Source of the DNA: Acinetobacter sp. CFCC 10889
GTDB lineage: Bacteria; Pseudomonadota; Gammaproteobacteria; Pseudomonadales; Moraxellaceae
DNA: 51,399 nt
Assembly (NCBI RefSeq): GCF_003268395.1
Contig: NZ_LQXQ01000028.1
Location: 1 to 51,399, forward strand
Direction of reading: 5' to 3'
This document shows positions 33,897-43,026 of the stretch, piece by piece. The position numbers were made by a program, and so were the translations under genes. The number at the start of each line of letters is the position of its first letter. The first letter of the stretch is position 1. Under the pieces are notes generated by a model. It was not told the DNA's origin and ran no database searches. It worked only from the letters and a program-made list of their open reading frames with translations.

Positions 33897-35282
33897 GTGA
33901 ATTACTTTTATATTTTTATTTTATCTATTTTGAGTTCAGCCCTTTATGCCAATGAATTGTTACCGATTGAACCCTCTTTAGAACCTATTACAGATCAAGT
34001 TGTACAGCAGTCTAAAATGTCTGCAATGACAGATGAAGAATTATCCGAAGTACAAGGTCAGGCTTTGTATTCATTGGGTCGTCAAGAACAAGATGGTTTA
34101 TCTTTTTATACATTAAGCATGGAAGCGAATATTGCCTTAAATGCGAATATTAAAAGTTTGCAACTTGGCTGTGGCGGTATAAATGGTGCAGGAAGCTGTG
34201 ATATTGATGCCAGTAATGTGTCATTTGGCTGTATTGCAAATGGATCAGGGACGTGTATTACACTGCCTAAAACCAATAGTCGACAGCCCAATGGTACGGT
34301 GCAAGAAACTGCATCTGGTGTCCAACCTACTCAGTCACAAATGAAAGACTTTAATTTAACCAATCCATTTTTTCAGTTTGCGATTAAAGATGCAGATAAA
34401 GCTTCAACCCGTGAAGTGCTTGGTGTGCGTATTGGCGCTGCGGAGGCAAAAGGACCTTTGAGTTTTGGAGATTTAAGCTCGTTTAGTGGTTATTTAACAG
34501 GTAAAGCCAACTTGGTAACACAAGCTCAAAATCAAGTAGGTGTAACTTCGGAAAGTGTTTCAAGATATAAAGGTTTGGATGCTTATTTAGGTTTATCTGA
34601 TGGTACAGTACTTGATATTAATGTCATTCTTGGGCGAGGTACTGTGAAGTATCGAGATGTTAGTGCAAACTATGGCGGAATCTCACGAAATAACTTGGAT
34701 GTTGTAGTAACTGGGAACAGAATCAAACAAGCAAAAATCAGTGGTTTACAGTTTGGTGGTATTGTAGATGAAGTGATGCAGAGTCTTGCACTTGCTGATG
34801 TAAATGTAAATGTATGTGCTCTGATTTTATGTACTGATATTACATTGGGAAGTGGGTCACTAGATAGTGTAAAAGGTGCTATTTTAAATATTTTAAGAAC
34901 ACAAGTGACCAATAAAATTAAACTAGACCTTGCAAATGGCTTGTCAGGGACAAATATGAGTGGAAGTTCATCTACTGATATTCATAATTGGTTACAGGCT
35001 TATCAGTTACCATTTAATTTAAATAATGTTCATCAGCTTGATGTAGATTCAAAAAGTTTTGGTATTGCCTTATCAAAACAAGCGATCAAGTATCCTGGTT
35101 ATGCATCATCAGTGAATAGAGGTTGGAGTATGTATTTACAAAATGCTTTTACCTTAAATATCAATGATAAATTGAGTAATTTAGTTAATAATATTGCCAG
35201 TCAACCTGATGCACGTAATGGTAATATTACCATGCTCCAGTCCTCTTATCGAAATTGTTATGGTAGTTTGACGTTCTGCTAA
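33897..35282 (+). CDS. Exported paralog protein 5 with C-terminal NCYGxLxFC motif (461 aa)
   Basis: GTG 33897 start. Signal peptide NYFYIFILSILSSALYA, then MTDEELSEVQGQALYSL and LSFYTLSMEANIALNANIK, almost identical to protein 4. The Cys pairs GCGGINGAGSC, GCIANGSGTC, NVCALILC and the last NCYGSLTFC are all conserved. Internal NPFFQFAIKDADKASTREV, VRIGAAEAKGPLSFG and AYQLPFNLNNVHQLDVDS are also shared. Clearly a product of tandem duplication with protein 4. Own promoter-proximal palindromes and terminator. Confidence 0.84.
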   Translation: MNYFYIFILSILSSALYANELLPIEPSLEPITDQVVQQSKMSAMTDEELSEVQGQALYSLGRQEQDGLSFYTLSMEANIALNANIKSLQLGCGGINGAGSCDIDASNVSFGCIANGSGTCITLPKTNSRQPNGTVQETASGVQPTQSQMKDFNLTNPFFQFAIKDADKASTREVLGVRIGAAEAKGPLSFGDLSSFSGYLTGKANLVTQAQNQVGVTSESVSRYKGLDAYLGLSDGTVLDINVILGRGTVKYRDVSANYGGISRNNLDVVVTGNRIKQAKISGLQFGGIVDEVMQSLALADVNVNVCALILCTDITLGSGSLDSVKGAILNILRTQVTNKIKLDLANGLSGTNMSGSSSTDIHNWLQAYQLPFNLNNVHQLDVDSKSFGIALSKQAIKYPGYASSVNRGWSMYLQNAFTLNINDKLSNLVNNIASQPDARNGNITMLQSSYRNCYGSLTFC

Positions 35283-35300
35283 ATTTTTAAAAAATGTGAT

Positions 35301-35324
35301 AAGCGCCATGATTGGCGCTTTTTT
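35301..35324 (+). terminator. Terminator after exported protein 5 (shared sequence type)
   Basis: AGCGCC (35302-35307), GGCGCT (35314-35319) and T run. The stem-loop core is identical to 31939-31956. Confidence 0.93.
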
Positions 35325-35350
35325 ATTGTGCCATATATCAGAAAGTATAT

Positions 35351-35385
35351 TTATGCTAATTCATTATCATAAAGTTATGCTAATT
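35351..35385 (+). promoter_or_regulatory. Direct repeat upstream of exported protein 6
   Basis: TTATGCTAATT occurs twice, at 35351-35361 and 35375-35385, with start-to-start spacing of 24 bp. It may mark an operator or promoter-associated site. Confidence 0.4.
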
Positions 35386-35464
35386 TATAAGGGAGTAAAA
35401 AATAAACAGTTGTCTCATGGTTGAGATCAACAAGAAAAACAAAAATTTAAGGAATGGTGAACTG

Positions 35465-36571
35465 ATGAAAAGTTTATCTATAGCGATACTGTCGATCATG
35501 ACATCATTCGCTTATGCAAATTCAACAACTTTAGATGCTGTATCTGAAGTGAGTAATTCAGCCAATACGCATTTGGTACAAATGACGGATGAAGAGTTGT
35601 CCGCAACTCAAGGGCAAGCATTGTATAATTTGACGAGGACAAATGATTCTAATCAAGGTTTAAGTTTTTATCGTTTAGGAATGGAAGCAAATATTGATAT
35701 CAATGCCAATATTAAAAAGTTACAACTTGGCTGTGGAGGCTCAAAAGGTTCAGGTTGTGATATTGATATTGATAATGTCGCATTGACCGGAATTACAGAA
35801 GTAATCGGTGGGAGTGCTGGGGTACCAACGGATTTTAAATTGACAAACCCATTTATTGAATTTGCGATTACAGATGCGGATAAAGCTTCAACACGTTCAA
35901 TCTCAGGTTTTAGACTTGGCGCATTAAAAGCTCTAGGTATGATGAGTTTTGGTGAGAATGATCGTACAGATACCTTAGATGATGATAAAGGGATTAATAG
36001 TATTAGTGCGGATATTGGTGTTGGGGTGAGTAATGCAAAAATTAGAGGTGTAAAGATTGTAGGGGATATTTTGGGAACACAATTAGCAACTATTGATGCA
36101 ACAATTGATCCCTATAATAAAAGATTGGTATTTGATCGATCGCCAACGCTATCTCTTATTGGGCTTACTGCTGTGACAGATTCAATTTATTTGCTTGGAG
36201 TACTTGACTTACCTTTAGGTCTAAAGTTGAATGCAAATTTGAACAATATTCCTTTTGCAACGATTCATCGTTTAAAAGTTGCTAATGCTGATGGCTCAGC
36301 GACCAGTGGTGCATATCTATCATTGCAAAGTAAAGATATTACGTGGATGAATGTTGAAACGGGTCAATTAAATTCAGTTGCAGCGAAAAAAGGATGGTGG
36401 ATGTCTATTCCACAAGTTAGTTTTGATAATCTAAATGTTGATGGTTCACAAGTTAGAATAAAAGTGTCTGAGGCAGCTGGGGGGATTTTAGGTAGTACTA
36501 TCCAATTTCCTGCTATAGATTTAGGGCAGCGACCAGTACATAACTGCTATGGCTCTCTTAAATTCTGCTAA
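35465..36571 (+). CDS. Exported paralog protein 6 with C-terminal NCYGxLxFC motif (368 aa)
   Basis: ATG 35465 gives the signal peptide MKSLSIAILSIMTSFAYA; an upstream in-frame start at 35417 is less likely. The motif MTDEELSATQGQALYNL and LSFYRLGMEANIDINANIK match proteins 4 and 5. Only the first Cys pair (GCGGSKGSGC) and the C-terminal NCYGSLKFC are retained; the middle pairs are absent. Shared core NPFIEFAITDADKASTRS, FRLGALKALGMMSFG. The shortest and most divergent of the three paralogs. Confidence 0.82.
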   Translation: MKSLSIAILSIMTSFAYANSTTLDAVSEVSNSANTHLVQMTDEELSATQGQALYNLTRTNDSNQGLSFYRLGMEANIDINANIKKLQLGCGGSKGSGCDIDIDNVALTGITEVIGGSAGVPTDFKLTNPFIEFAITDADKASTRSISGFRLGALKALGMMSFGENDRTDTLDDDKGINSISADIGVGVSNAKIRGVKIVGDILGTQLATIDATIDPYNKRLVFDRSPTLSLIGLTAVTDSIYLLGVLDLPLGLKLNANLNNIPFATIHRLKVANADGSATSGAYLSLQSKDITWMNVETGQLNSVAAKKGWWMSIPQVSFDNLNVDGSQVRIKVSEAAGGILGSTIQFPAIDLGQRPVHNCYGSLKFC

Positions 36572-36592
36572 CTTTTAATTATGCAGACAGAA

Positions 36593-36620
36593 AAAATCCC
36601 GCATTCAGCGGGATTTTCAT
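36593..36620. terminator. Bidirectional terminator between exported protein 6 and proS
   Basis: AAAATCCCGC (36593-36602) and GCGGGATTTT (36608-36617) form a perfect stem with A and T tracts on both sides, serving the convergent genes. Confidence 0.9.
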
Positions 36621-36633
36621 TTTAACTTAAAAA

Positions 36634-38349
36634 TTATTTTGCAATTTTTACCAAAAGTTCTTCTTTGGAAATATTGACAGATTCAGCATCACGGCGACCT
36701 TTGTACTCAAAAGTATCCGCATCCAAACCTTTCTCACCGATCACGATGCGATGTGGAATCCCTGTCAGCTCTAAATCAGAGAATTTCACCCCTGGGCGTT
36801 CGTTACGATCATCCAACAACACATCATAACCCGCAGCTTGCAGCTCAGCATACAATGCTTCTGCTGCCTCTAAAGTACGAGGTGATTTGTGGGCATTCAT
36901 CGGTACGATTGCGACTTCAAAAGGTGCAATTGCAGCAGGCCAAATGATGCCTTTTTCGTCATAGTTCTGCTCAATGGCAGAAGCAACAACACGAGTTACA
37001 CCAATGCCATAACAACCCATTGTCACAACCATTGGCTTACCATCTTCACCTAAAACTTTACAGCCAAGTGCTTCAGAGTATTTTTTACCGAGTTGGAAAA
37101 TATGACCGACTTCGATACCACGTTTGATCAGAATTGTACCTTTGCCATCTGGAGATGGATCACCTTCAACCACATTACGTAAGTCATAAACTTCGGTAAA
37201 TTTGGCATCACGTTCCCAGTTTAAACCCGTCGCATGTTTGTCAACAATGTTTGCACCTGCAACAAAGTCAGAAAGAACAGAAGCTGCACGGTCAATGATG
37301 ACTGTTAAGCCTTTTTCAACGAGACCTTGTGGACCACAGAAACCTGCGGTTAAGCCATTTTCTTGCAATTGAGTTTCAGTTGCAAAGGTCAATGGTGCAG
37401 CGATTAGAGCATGTTTTTCAGCTTTGATTTCATTAAGTTCGTGATCACCACGTAAGAATAATGCAACCACAGGCACATGACCTTTTTCATCTGCAATACC
37501 TTGAACCAATAATGCTTTGACTGAATGTGCAGGATCAGTACCTAAAAATGCTGAAACATCTGCAATGGTTTTTTGCTCAGGTGTATCAACAATTTTTAAT
37601 TCTTGAGTTGGTGCAGCACGTTCACCGACAAGCACAGCTTCAGCCATTTCAACATTGGCTGCATAGTCAGATTCAGTTGAGAACGCAATATCATCTTCAC
37701 CACTTGAAGCCAACACATGGAATTCATGAGAGCCTGAGCCACCAATAGAACCTGTATCCGCTTGAACAGGGCGGAAGTTTAAACCTAGGCGTGTGAAAAT
37801 TTTGCAGTATGCATCGTACATCACATCATAAGTTTCTTGTAAAGATGCTTGGTCAACGTGAAAAGAGTAAGCGTCTTTCATCACAAATTCACGTGAACGC
37901 ATTACACCAAAACGTGGACGAATTTCGTCACGAAACTTGGTTTGTACTTGGTAGAAATTTGCAGGAAGTTGTTTATAACTTTTAAGCTCATTACGTGCTA
38001 AGTCAGTAATGACCTCTTCATGTGTTGGACCAAGTACAAAGTCATTGTTATGGCGGTCTTTAAAACGTAAAAGTTCAGGACCATATTGGACATAACGACC
38101 TGATTCTTCCCATAGAGAAGCAGGTTGTGTTACGGGCATAAGCACTTGTAGAGAGCCAGCACGATCCATTTCTTCACGTACAATCGCTTCAACTTTATTG
38201 AGCACACGTACACCCATCGGCAACCAAGAGTACAAACCTGAAGCCAATTTACGAATCATCCCCGCACGTAGCATCAACTGATGTGAAATCACTTCCGCAT
38301 CATTTGGGGTTTCTCTTAACGTTGCAAATAAAAAGCGACTCGCGCGCAT
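36634..38349 (-). CDS. proS: Prolyl-tRNA synthetase
   Basis: 571-residue bacterial-type class II synthetase charging tRNA-Pro. Motif 1 region [18 protein letters not shown], motif 2 [20 protein letters not shown], and motif 3 around [17 protein letters not shown] are visible. The about 180-residue insertion between motifs 2 and 3 is the Ala-tRNA-Pro editing domain. GPTHEE is present. Full length as in E. coli (572). ATG 38349 behind AGGACAG. Confidence 0.97.
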   Translation of the reverse strand: MRASRFLFATLRETPNDAEVISHQLMLRAGMIRKLASGLYSWLPMGVRVLNKVEAIVREEMDRAGSLQVLMPVTQPASLWEESGRYVQYGPELLRFKDRHNNDFVLGPTHEEVITDLARNELKSYKQLPANFYQVQTKFRDEIRPRFGVMRSREFVMKDAYSFHVDQASLQETYDVMYDAYCKIFTRLGLNFRPVQADTGSIGGSGSHEFHVLASSGEDDIAFSTESDYAANVEMAEAVLVGERAAPTQELKIVDTPEQKTIADVSAFLGTDPAHSVKALLVQGIADEKGHVPVVALFLRGDHELNEIKAEKHALIAAPLTFATETQLQENGLTAGFCGPQGLVEKGLTVIIDRAASVLSDFVAGANIVDKHATGLNWERDAKFTEVYDLRNVVEGDPSPDGKGTILIKRGIEVGHIFQLGKKYSEALGCKVLGEDGKPMVVTMGCYGIGVTRVVASAIEQNYDEKGIIWPAAIAPFEVAIVPMNAHKSPRTLEAAEALYAELQAAGYDVLLDDRNERPGVKFSDLELTGIPHRIVIGEKGLDADTFEYKGRRDAESVNISKEELLVKIAK

Positions 38350-38532
38350 GGAAACTGTCCTAAAAATTTAAGCATTAAAATGGAGATTATACGATAAAAC
38401 CGAGATGGGAACATTTGATAATGTTCTTTTGCTGCAAATAATCTTTATCGTTGTCAGAATGACAAATAAACCGAGAGACTGATATCAAAATTATGGTTTA
38501 TGCAATGAAAAGAATGATGACCAAATTCAATA

Positions 38533-39177
38533 TTATTCCATTGCTTTTAAGCGCTGGATAATACTGTTATAAGAGTCCTGTGTTTTTTGATAATTATTTT
38601 GCAAAACTTCAATATTCTTTTTGGTCTGGTTAATACGATCACTGTTGTATTGAATAGATTGTTTGAGCTCAATAGGTACAGTTGATCCCTTACGAAAATG
38701 CTCCATTTCTTGTCTTTTGAGTAAGATACGATCATTTTGTAACTGTTTGACTTGAGTCTGTTGTAAAGAAATCTGTTTTTTAATGCTCGCCAATTGCTCA
38801 TTACGCTTATTAATGGCAACTGAACTATTGCCATAAGCACGCTTGAGGCGGGCATTCTGTTCATTTTGTTTTGCTTGTGCTGCACGAGCGGTGGACTGTT
38901 GTGCATCTTTTTCGGCACTATATGGGCGATTACGGCGAATGATTTGCATGTTGGCATCAAGTGCTTCATAGCCATGACGAATATGCGCAGGCGTGACTGT
39001 GCTGCTGATATTTGCGACACCTTTATCATAATAACGATACCAAACAGCTTTAGGCTGCGCATCTGCAGCGAAAGACTGTACAAGGATCATGATATTTAAA
39101 ACTCCTATAACAAGTGCGAAAGAAAGTACTTTGATGTACTTTTTATACGACACATGCCAAGAAACCGCCTGTAGCAT
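38533..39177 (-). CDS. Exported DUF4124-like coiled-coil protein
   Basis: 214 residues from ATG 39177 (SD GGGGAA); the frame also opens at 39213. Membrane or signal segment VLSFALVIGVLNIMILVQSF ending AADA. A DUF4124-like patch AVWYRYYDKGVANISSTV follows, then about 110 residues of Gln/Arg/Lys/Asn-rich coiled coil (LASIKKQISLQQTQVKQLQN). DUF4124 proteins are envelope proteins of unknown role. It is divergent from pilG with about 280 bp between, so it may share regulation with the pilus chemosensory operon. Confidence 0.78.
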   Translation of the reverse strand: MLQAVSWHVSYKKYIKVLSFALVIGVLNIMILVQSFAADAQPKAVWYRYYDKGVANISSTVTPAHIRHGYEALDANMQIIRRNRPYSAEKDAQQSTARAAQAKQNEQNARLKRAYGNSSVAINKRNEQLASIKKQISLQQTQVKQLQNDRILLKRQEMEHFRKGSTVPIELKQSIQYNSDRINQTKKNIEVLQNNYQKTQDSYNSIIQRLKAME

Positions 39178-39460
39178 TGTTAATTCCCCAAATTGAAGCA
39201 AAACATGACTCAATAATTATTTTTAATTACGTCAATAGTAGACTATAAATTGTGACCTATTTTAAGAATATATAAGTTCCTTAATCAACTGTAAATCTAC
39301 ATTTAACGATGTTTTATAGAGCTTTTAATCGCGATTCCCAAGTTTCTTCGAAATCTTGATTGATAAAGTGAGCAAATGCATGTTAAATAAGGCTGATAAA
39401 TTTCAAAAAATAAATGTATTCAGAACATCAAAATTCTGGATTTATGGGGAAGGGCATTAA

Positions 39461-39838
39461 ATGGAAGAAAAATTCCAAAATTTAAAAGTCATGGTTATTG
39501 ATGATTCTAAGACGATTCGTCGAACGGCTGAAACATTGTTACAACGTGAAGGATGTGAGGTCATCACTGCTGTAGATGGGTTTGAAGCACTTTCAAAAAT
39601 TGCTGATGCAAATCCTGATATTGTTTTTGTTGATATTATGATGCCACGCTTAGATGGTTACCAAACTTGTGCTCTCATTAAAAACTCTCAGAATTATCAA
39701 AATATTCCTGTGATCATGCTGTCAAGTAAAGATGGCTTGTTTGATCAAGCGAAAGGAAAAGTTGTTGGTTCTGATGAATATTTAACCAAACCATTTAGTA
39801 AAGATGAACTATTAAATGCTATTCGGAAGCATGTTTAA
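39461..39838 (+). CDS. pilG: Twitching motility response regulator PilG
   Basis: 125-residue single-domain receiver. Acidic pocket DD (residues 14-15), phospho-acceptor Asp58 (VFVDIMMPRLDG), conserved Ser88 and Lys110 (YLTKPF). In Pseudomonas and Acinetobacter, PilG is phosphorylated by ChpA and promotes type IV pilus extension and cAMP signalling. First gene of the pilG-pilH-pilI-pilJ-chpA run. SD GGGGAAGGG before ATG 39461. Confidence 0.95.
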   Translation: MEEKFQNLKVMVIDDSKTIRRTAETLLQREGCEVITAVDGFEALSKIADANPDIVFVDIMMPRLDGYQTCALIKNSQNYQNIPVIMLSSKDGLFDQAKGKVVGSDEYLTKPFSKDELLNAIRKHV

Positions 39839-39864
39839 TTTTTAATTCTGAATGGGAGAATGAG

Positions 39865-40233
39865 ATGGCGCGAATTTTAATAGTTGATGACTCTCCTACA
39901 GAGATGTATCGATTTAAAGAAATTTTAAGTAAGCATGGTTATGACGTTTTAGAAGCCAACAATGGTGCTGATGGGGTCACATTAGCACAAGCTGAGCAGC
40001 CTGATTTGGTTTTGATGGATGTAGTTATGCCCGGTGTGAATGGCTTTCAAGCAACACGCCAAATCGCACGTGGTGCAACAACCAAGCATATCCCTGTAGT
40101 GATTGTCAGTACAAAAGATCAAGACACCGATCGTGTTTGGGGAAAACGCCAAGGTGCATGTGATTATTTAACTAAACCAATTGATGAGAACGTCTTAATC
40201 AATGTGATTAAACAACATCTCACTGCGGGATAA
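39865..40233 (+). CDS. pilH: Twitching motility response regulator PilH
   Basis: 122-residue stand-alone receiver with acidic residues in VDDSPTEMYRF, phospho-acceptor Asp52 (MDVVMPGVNG) and Lys104 (YLTKPID). In the family it counteracts PilG, influencing pilus retraction or acting as a phosphate sink. It lies 26 bp after pilG and 2 bp before pilI, with SD GGGAGAATGAG. Confidence 0.95.
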   Translation: MARILIVDDSPTEMYRFKEILSKHGYDVLEANNGADGVTLAQAEQPDLVLMDVVMPGVNGFQATRQIARGATTKHIPVVIVSTKDQDTDRVWGKRQGACDYLTKPIDENVLINVIKQHLTAG

Positions 40234-40235
40234 TT

Positions 40236-40769
40236 ATGGCAGCAAATGGATTTATCGAATTACTTCGACTGTCAAAACGTGGTAACCAAAACTACGTTGA
40301 TAAAGAAAGTGAAGTAAATAGATGGTCAGGCATTGCATTTGAAATGATGGGGCAATATTTTGTTGCTCCATTAGGTGAAGTCACCGAAGTTATCTATCCA
40401 CCAAAATGTACAACAGTTCCAAATGTACAAAACTGGGTGAAAGGATTAGCCAATATTCGGGGACGTTTACTGTCAGTATCAGATTTAACACAGTTTATTT
40501 CTGGACAACGAAGTCAGTTTACACCCACACAAAAAGTTTTATGCATCAGCCATAATGATCATTATGTCGGTTTGATTGTAGATCAAGTTTTAGGAATTCA
40601 GCATTTTAATAAAAAAAGTTTTTTTTCGGAAAATAAAAATTTAGAAAAAAAGCTAAATACATACTGCCAAGGATATTTTCAACAGCATAATCGTGCGTGG
40701 AATATATTTTTGTTTAGCCAGTTGCTGAGTGATCCTAAATACATGAATGCATCGGAAAAATTTAAATAA
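40236..40769 (+). CDS. pilI: CheW-like coupling protein PilI
   Basis: 177 residues with one CheW domain (FEMMGQYFVAPLGEVTEVIY, NWVKGLANIRGRLLSVSDL, KVLCISHNDHYVGLIVDQVLG). It couples the PilJ receptor to the ChpA kinase in the pilus chemosensory array at the pole. It starts 2 bp after pilH. Confidence 0.92.
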   Translation: MAANGFIELLRLSKRGNQNYVDKESEVNRWSGIAFEMMGQYFVAPLGEVTEVIYPPKCTTVPNVQNWVKGLANIRGRLLSVSDLTQFISGQRSQFTPTQKVLCISHNDHYVGLIVDQVLGIQHFNKKSFFSENKNLEKKLNTYCQGYFQQHNRAWNIFLFSQLLSDPKYMNASEKFK

Positions 40770-40772
40770 ACG

Positions 40773-40814
40773 AGCTTCTACGCTCAAGTAGGTTAAGCGT
40801 TTCGGGGAGAAGCT
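40773..40814 (+). promoter_or_regulatory. RNA hairpin covering the pilJ ribosome-binding site
   Basis: AGCTTCT (40773-40779) pairs with AGAAGCT (40808-40814), and the adjacent ACGCT (40780-40784) pairs with AGCGT (40796-40800). The SD GGGGAG (40804-40809) lies in the asymmetric bulge just before ATG 40817. Folding could modulate pilJ translation relative to pilGHI. Confidence 0.5.
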
Positions 40815-40816
40815 GA

Positions 40817-42889
40817 ATGGGCTTTAAGCTAAAAAAGAAAAATACATCTGAAAATACGCAGAAAAATAATCCAGTTGCTGCATCTAAACTGCAAACGCAA
40901 TTGGATCAATTTTCAAAGTTATTCGGTGACAGTGGTAAATCCAAACCATATCTGATTATGGCTTTGTCTAGCATCATTGTTGCAGTAATTTGTTTGCTTG
41001 CATTATTGTATAATGTTCCACGAAACAATGACTTAACACGTAGTATCGGTGAATTAAAATTACTTTCGCAAACCATGTCTCGTCAGGCAACAGAGGCAAC
41101 CGCTTCAGGTAAAGAAGATGCGATCAAAGATCTGGTTGCTTCACAAAAGAAATTTGATGAAAACTTAGAAATCGTAAAAGATATTCACTCATCAAATGCC
41201 GAAATGAAAAAAGTTGAAACGCTGTGGTCAGAGGTCTCAAAAGATATTAGTTTGATTGAGTCTGAGCAAAAAGTAATTAATCAACTCTATGATACTAACG
41301 TCACAATGAGTGATGTTATTCCTGGTATTCAGGCTGAATATAACTTGATGGTTAACCAGATGGCACGTGAAAATATGCCAAGTTCTCAGGTTGTACTGGC
41401 GAAAAACCAAGTGTTTATTGCTGAACGTATTTTACGTTCTATCTCATCTGTACTCAGTGGATCTGAAAATGCTCGTGCGTCAGCAGATGATTTTAGTGCA
41501 GATACAGAAACTTTTGGTGCTTATCTTGATGCGCAATTAAAAGGAAGTACGGAGCTTGGTGTTGTTCGTATTGACCAACCATCTATGCGTGAGTCATTAC
41601 AAAGTATTCAAGCAGACTATAATGATGTTCTAAAAACAGCTTCGACTAATATTTTGAATAACTCTTCAAAAATTGTAAAAGTACGTCAAGCATCTACCAA
41701 TATTTTTGCCAAATCAGATCAATTATTAAAAGATTTGAATAATTTGAGTAGTAGTTCTTGGTTGACGACAGTTGTCCCAGGTGTAGTTTTAGTTTTAGTT
41801 TTAGGTATTTTCTTATTTGCGGTATTTAAACTTTTAACTTTACGTACAGATGCGGATAAGGTTCGTGTAACACGTTTACAGGATGAATATGACCGTAACC
41901 AAAACGCAATTTTACGTTTACTTGATGAGATTGCCGATTTAGCAGATGGTGACTTGAGTTCGTATGCAACGGTATCTGAGGACTTTACAGGTGCAATTGC
42001 CGATTCGATTAACTTCGCTATCGACCAATTACGTGATCTTGTATCTCGAATCAATGAAACTTCACAAGAAGTTGCAACTTATACTCAAAATACGCAGTCG
42101 ATTACTAACCAGTTAGCTGAGGCATCTGAGCATCAGGCGCAAGAAATTGCGGGTGCATCGACAGCGATTAATGAAATTGCCCAATCTATTGAACACGTAT
42201 CTGCGAACGCAACCGAATCAGCAGACGTAGCACAACGTTCAGTACAAATCGCATCAAATGGTGCTGAAGTGGTAAACCGTTCAATTGAAGGTATGGATAC
42301 GATCCGTGAGCAGATTCAAGAAACCTCTAAACGTATTAAACGTTTGGGTGAGTCTTCACAAGAGATTGGTAATATTGTCTCGTTGATTAACGATATTGCC
42401 GATCAAACGAACATCTTGGCATTGAATGCTGCAATTCAAGCATCGATGGCAGGTGAAGCTGGTCGAGGCTTTGCGGTCGTAGCCGATGAGGTACAGCGTC
42501 TTGCGGAACGTTCAGCATCTGCAACAAAACAGATTGAAACACTGGTAAAAACCATTCAAACAGATACCAACGAAGCCGTAATCTCAATGGAGCAAACGAC
42601 ATCGGAAGTTGTTCGTGGTGCTCACTTGGCGAAAGATGCGGGGGTTGCTTTGGATGAAATTCAAAGCGTATCAAATAGCTTGGCGAAATTGATTGAAAAC
42701 ATTTCTGATTCAGCGAAATTACAGTCAGCGTCAGCAGGTCATATTGCAAATACAATGAATATTGTACAAGAAATTACTTCGCAAACGACTACAGCGACAT
42801 TTGATACAGCACGTTCAGTTTCTGAGTTGGCAAGTATGGCAGACTCATTACGTCAATCTGTATCTGACTTTAAATTACCAGAGCAATAA
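40817..42889 (+). CDS. pilJ: Methyl-accepting chemotaxis-like receptor PilJ
   Basis: 690-residue receptor. First membrane helix near residues 47-66 ([20 protein letters not shown]), a periplasmic PilJ-type helical ligand domain to about residue 310, second helix ([19 protein letters not shown]), a HAMP-like region, then a conserved cytoplasmic signalling hairpin ([38 protein letters not shown]). It senses pilus/surface state and controls ChpA. It contains the conserved Asn/Gln/Glu heptads typical of adaptation helices. Confidence 0.95.
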   Translation: MGFKLKKKNTSENTQKNNPVAASKLQTQLDQFSKLFGDSGKSKPYLIMALSSIIVAVICLLALLYNVPRNNDLTRSIGELKLLSQTMSRQATEATASGKEDAIKDLVASQKKFDENLEIVKDIHSSNAEMKKVETLWSEVSKDISLIESEQKVINQLYDTNVTMSDVIPGIQAEYNLMVNQMARENMPSSQVVLAKNQVFIAERILRSISSVLSGSENARASADDFSADTETFGAYLDAQLKGSTELGVVRIDQPSMRESLQSIQADYNDVLKTASTNILNNSSKIVKVRQASTNIFAKSDQLLKDLNNLSSSSWLTTVVPGVVLVLVLGIFLFAVFKLLTLRTDADKVRVTRLQDEYDRNQNAILRLLDEIADLADGDLSSYATVSEDFTGAIADSINFAIDQLRDLVSRINETSQEVATYTQNTQSITNQLAEASEHQAQEIAGASTAINEIAQSIEHVSANATESADVAQRSVQIASNGAEVVNRSIEGMDTIREQIQETSKRIKRLGESSQEIGNIVSLINDIADQTNILALNAAIQASMAGEAGRGFAVVADEVQRLAERSASATKQIETLVKTIQTDTNEAVISMEQTTSEVVRGAHLAKDAGVALDEIQSVSNSLAKLIENISDSAKLQSASAGHIANTMNIVQEITSQTTTATFDTARSVSELASMADSLRQSVSDFKLPEQ

Positions 42890-42897
42890 TTTAGCAA

Positions 42898-42930
42898 TTC
42901 CAAAAATGTTTTATTGAAACATTTTTGGAA
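42898..42930. repeat. 14-bp inverted repeat between pilJ and chpA
   Basis: TTCCAAAAATGTTT (42898-42911) and AAACATTTTTGGAA (42917-42930) with a 5-nt loop. No T tract follows, so it is not a strong intrinsic terminator. It could attenuate or stabilise the mRNA ends. Confidence 0.75.
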
Positions 42931-43026
42931 TATTAATCACGCTTAGATCACTTAATTTGGATTTAATAAAATTAAAGTGTTGATAGGTTTTAGTCCCTGT
43001 AAGGAACTATGATAGAAGCCTGAGCT

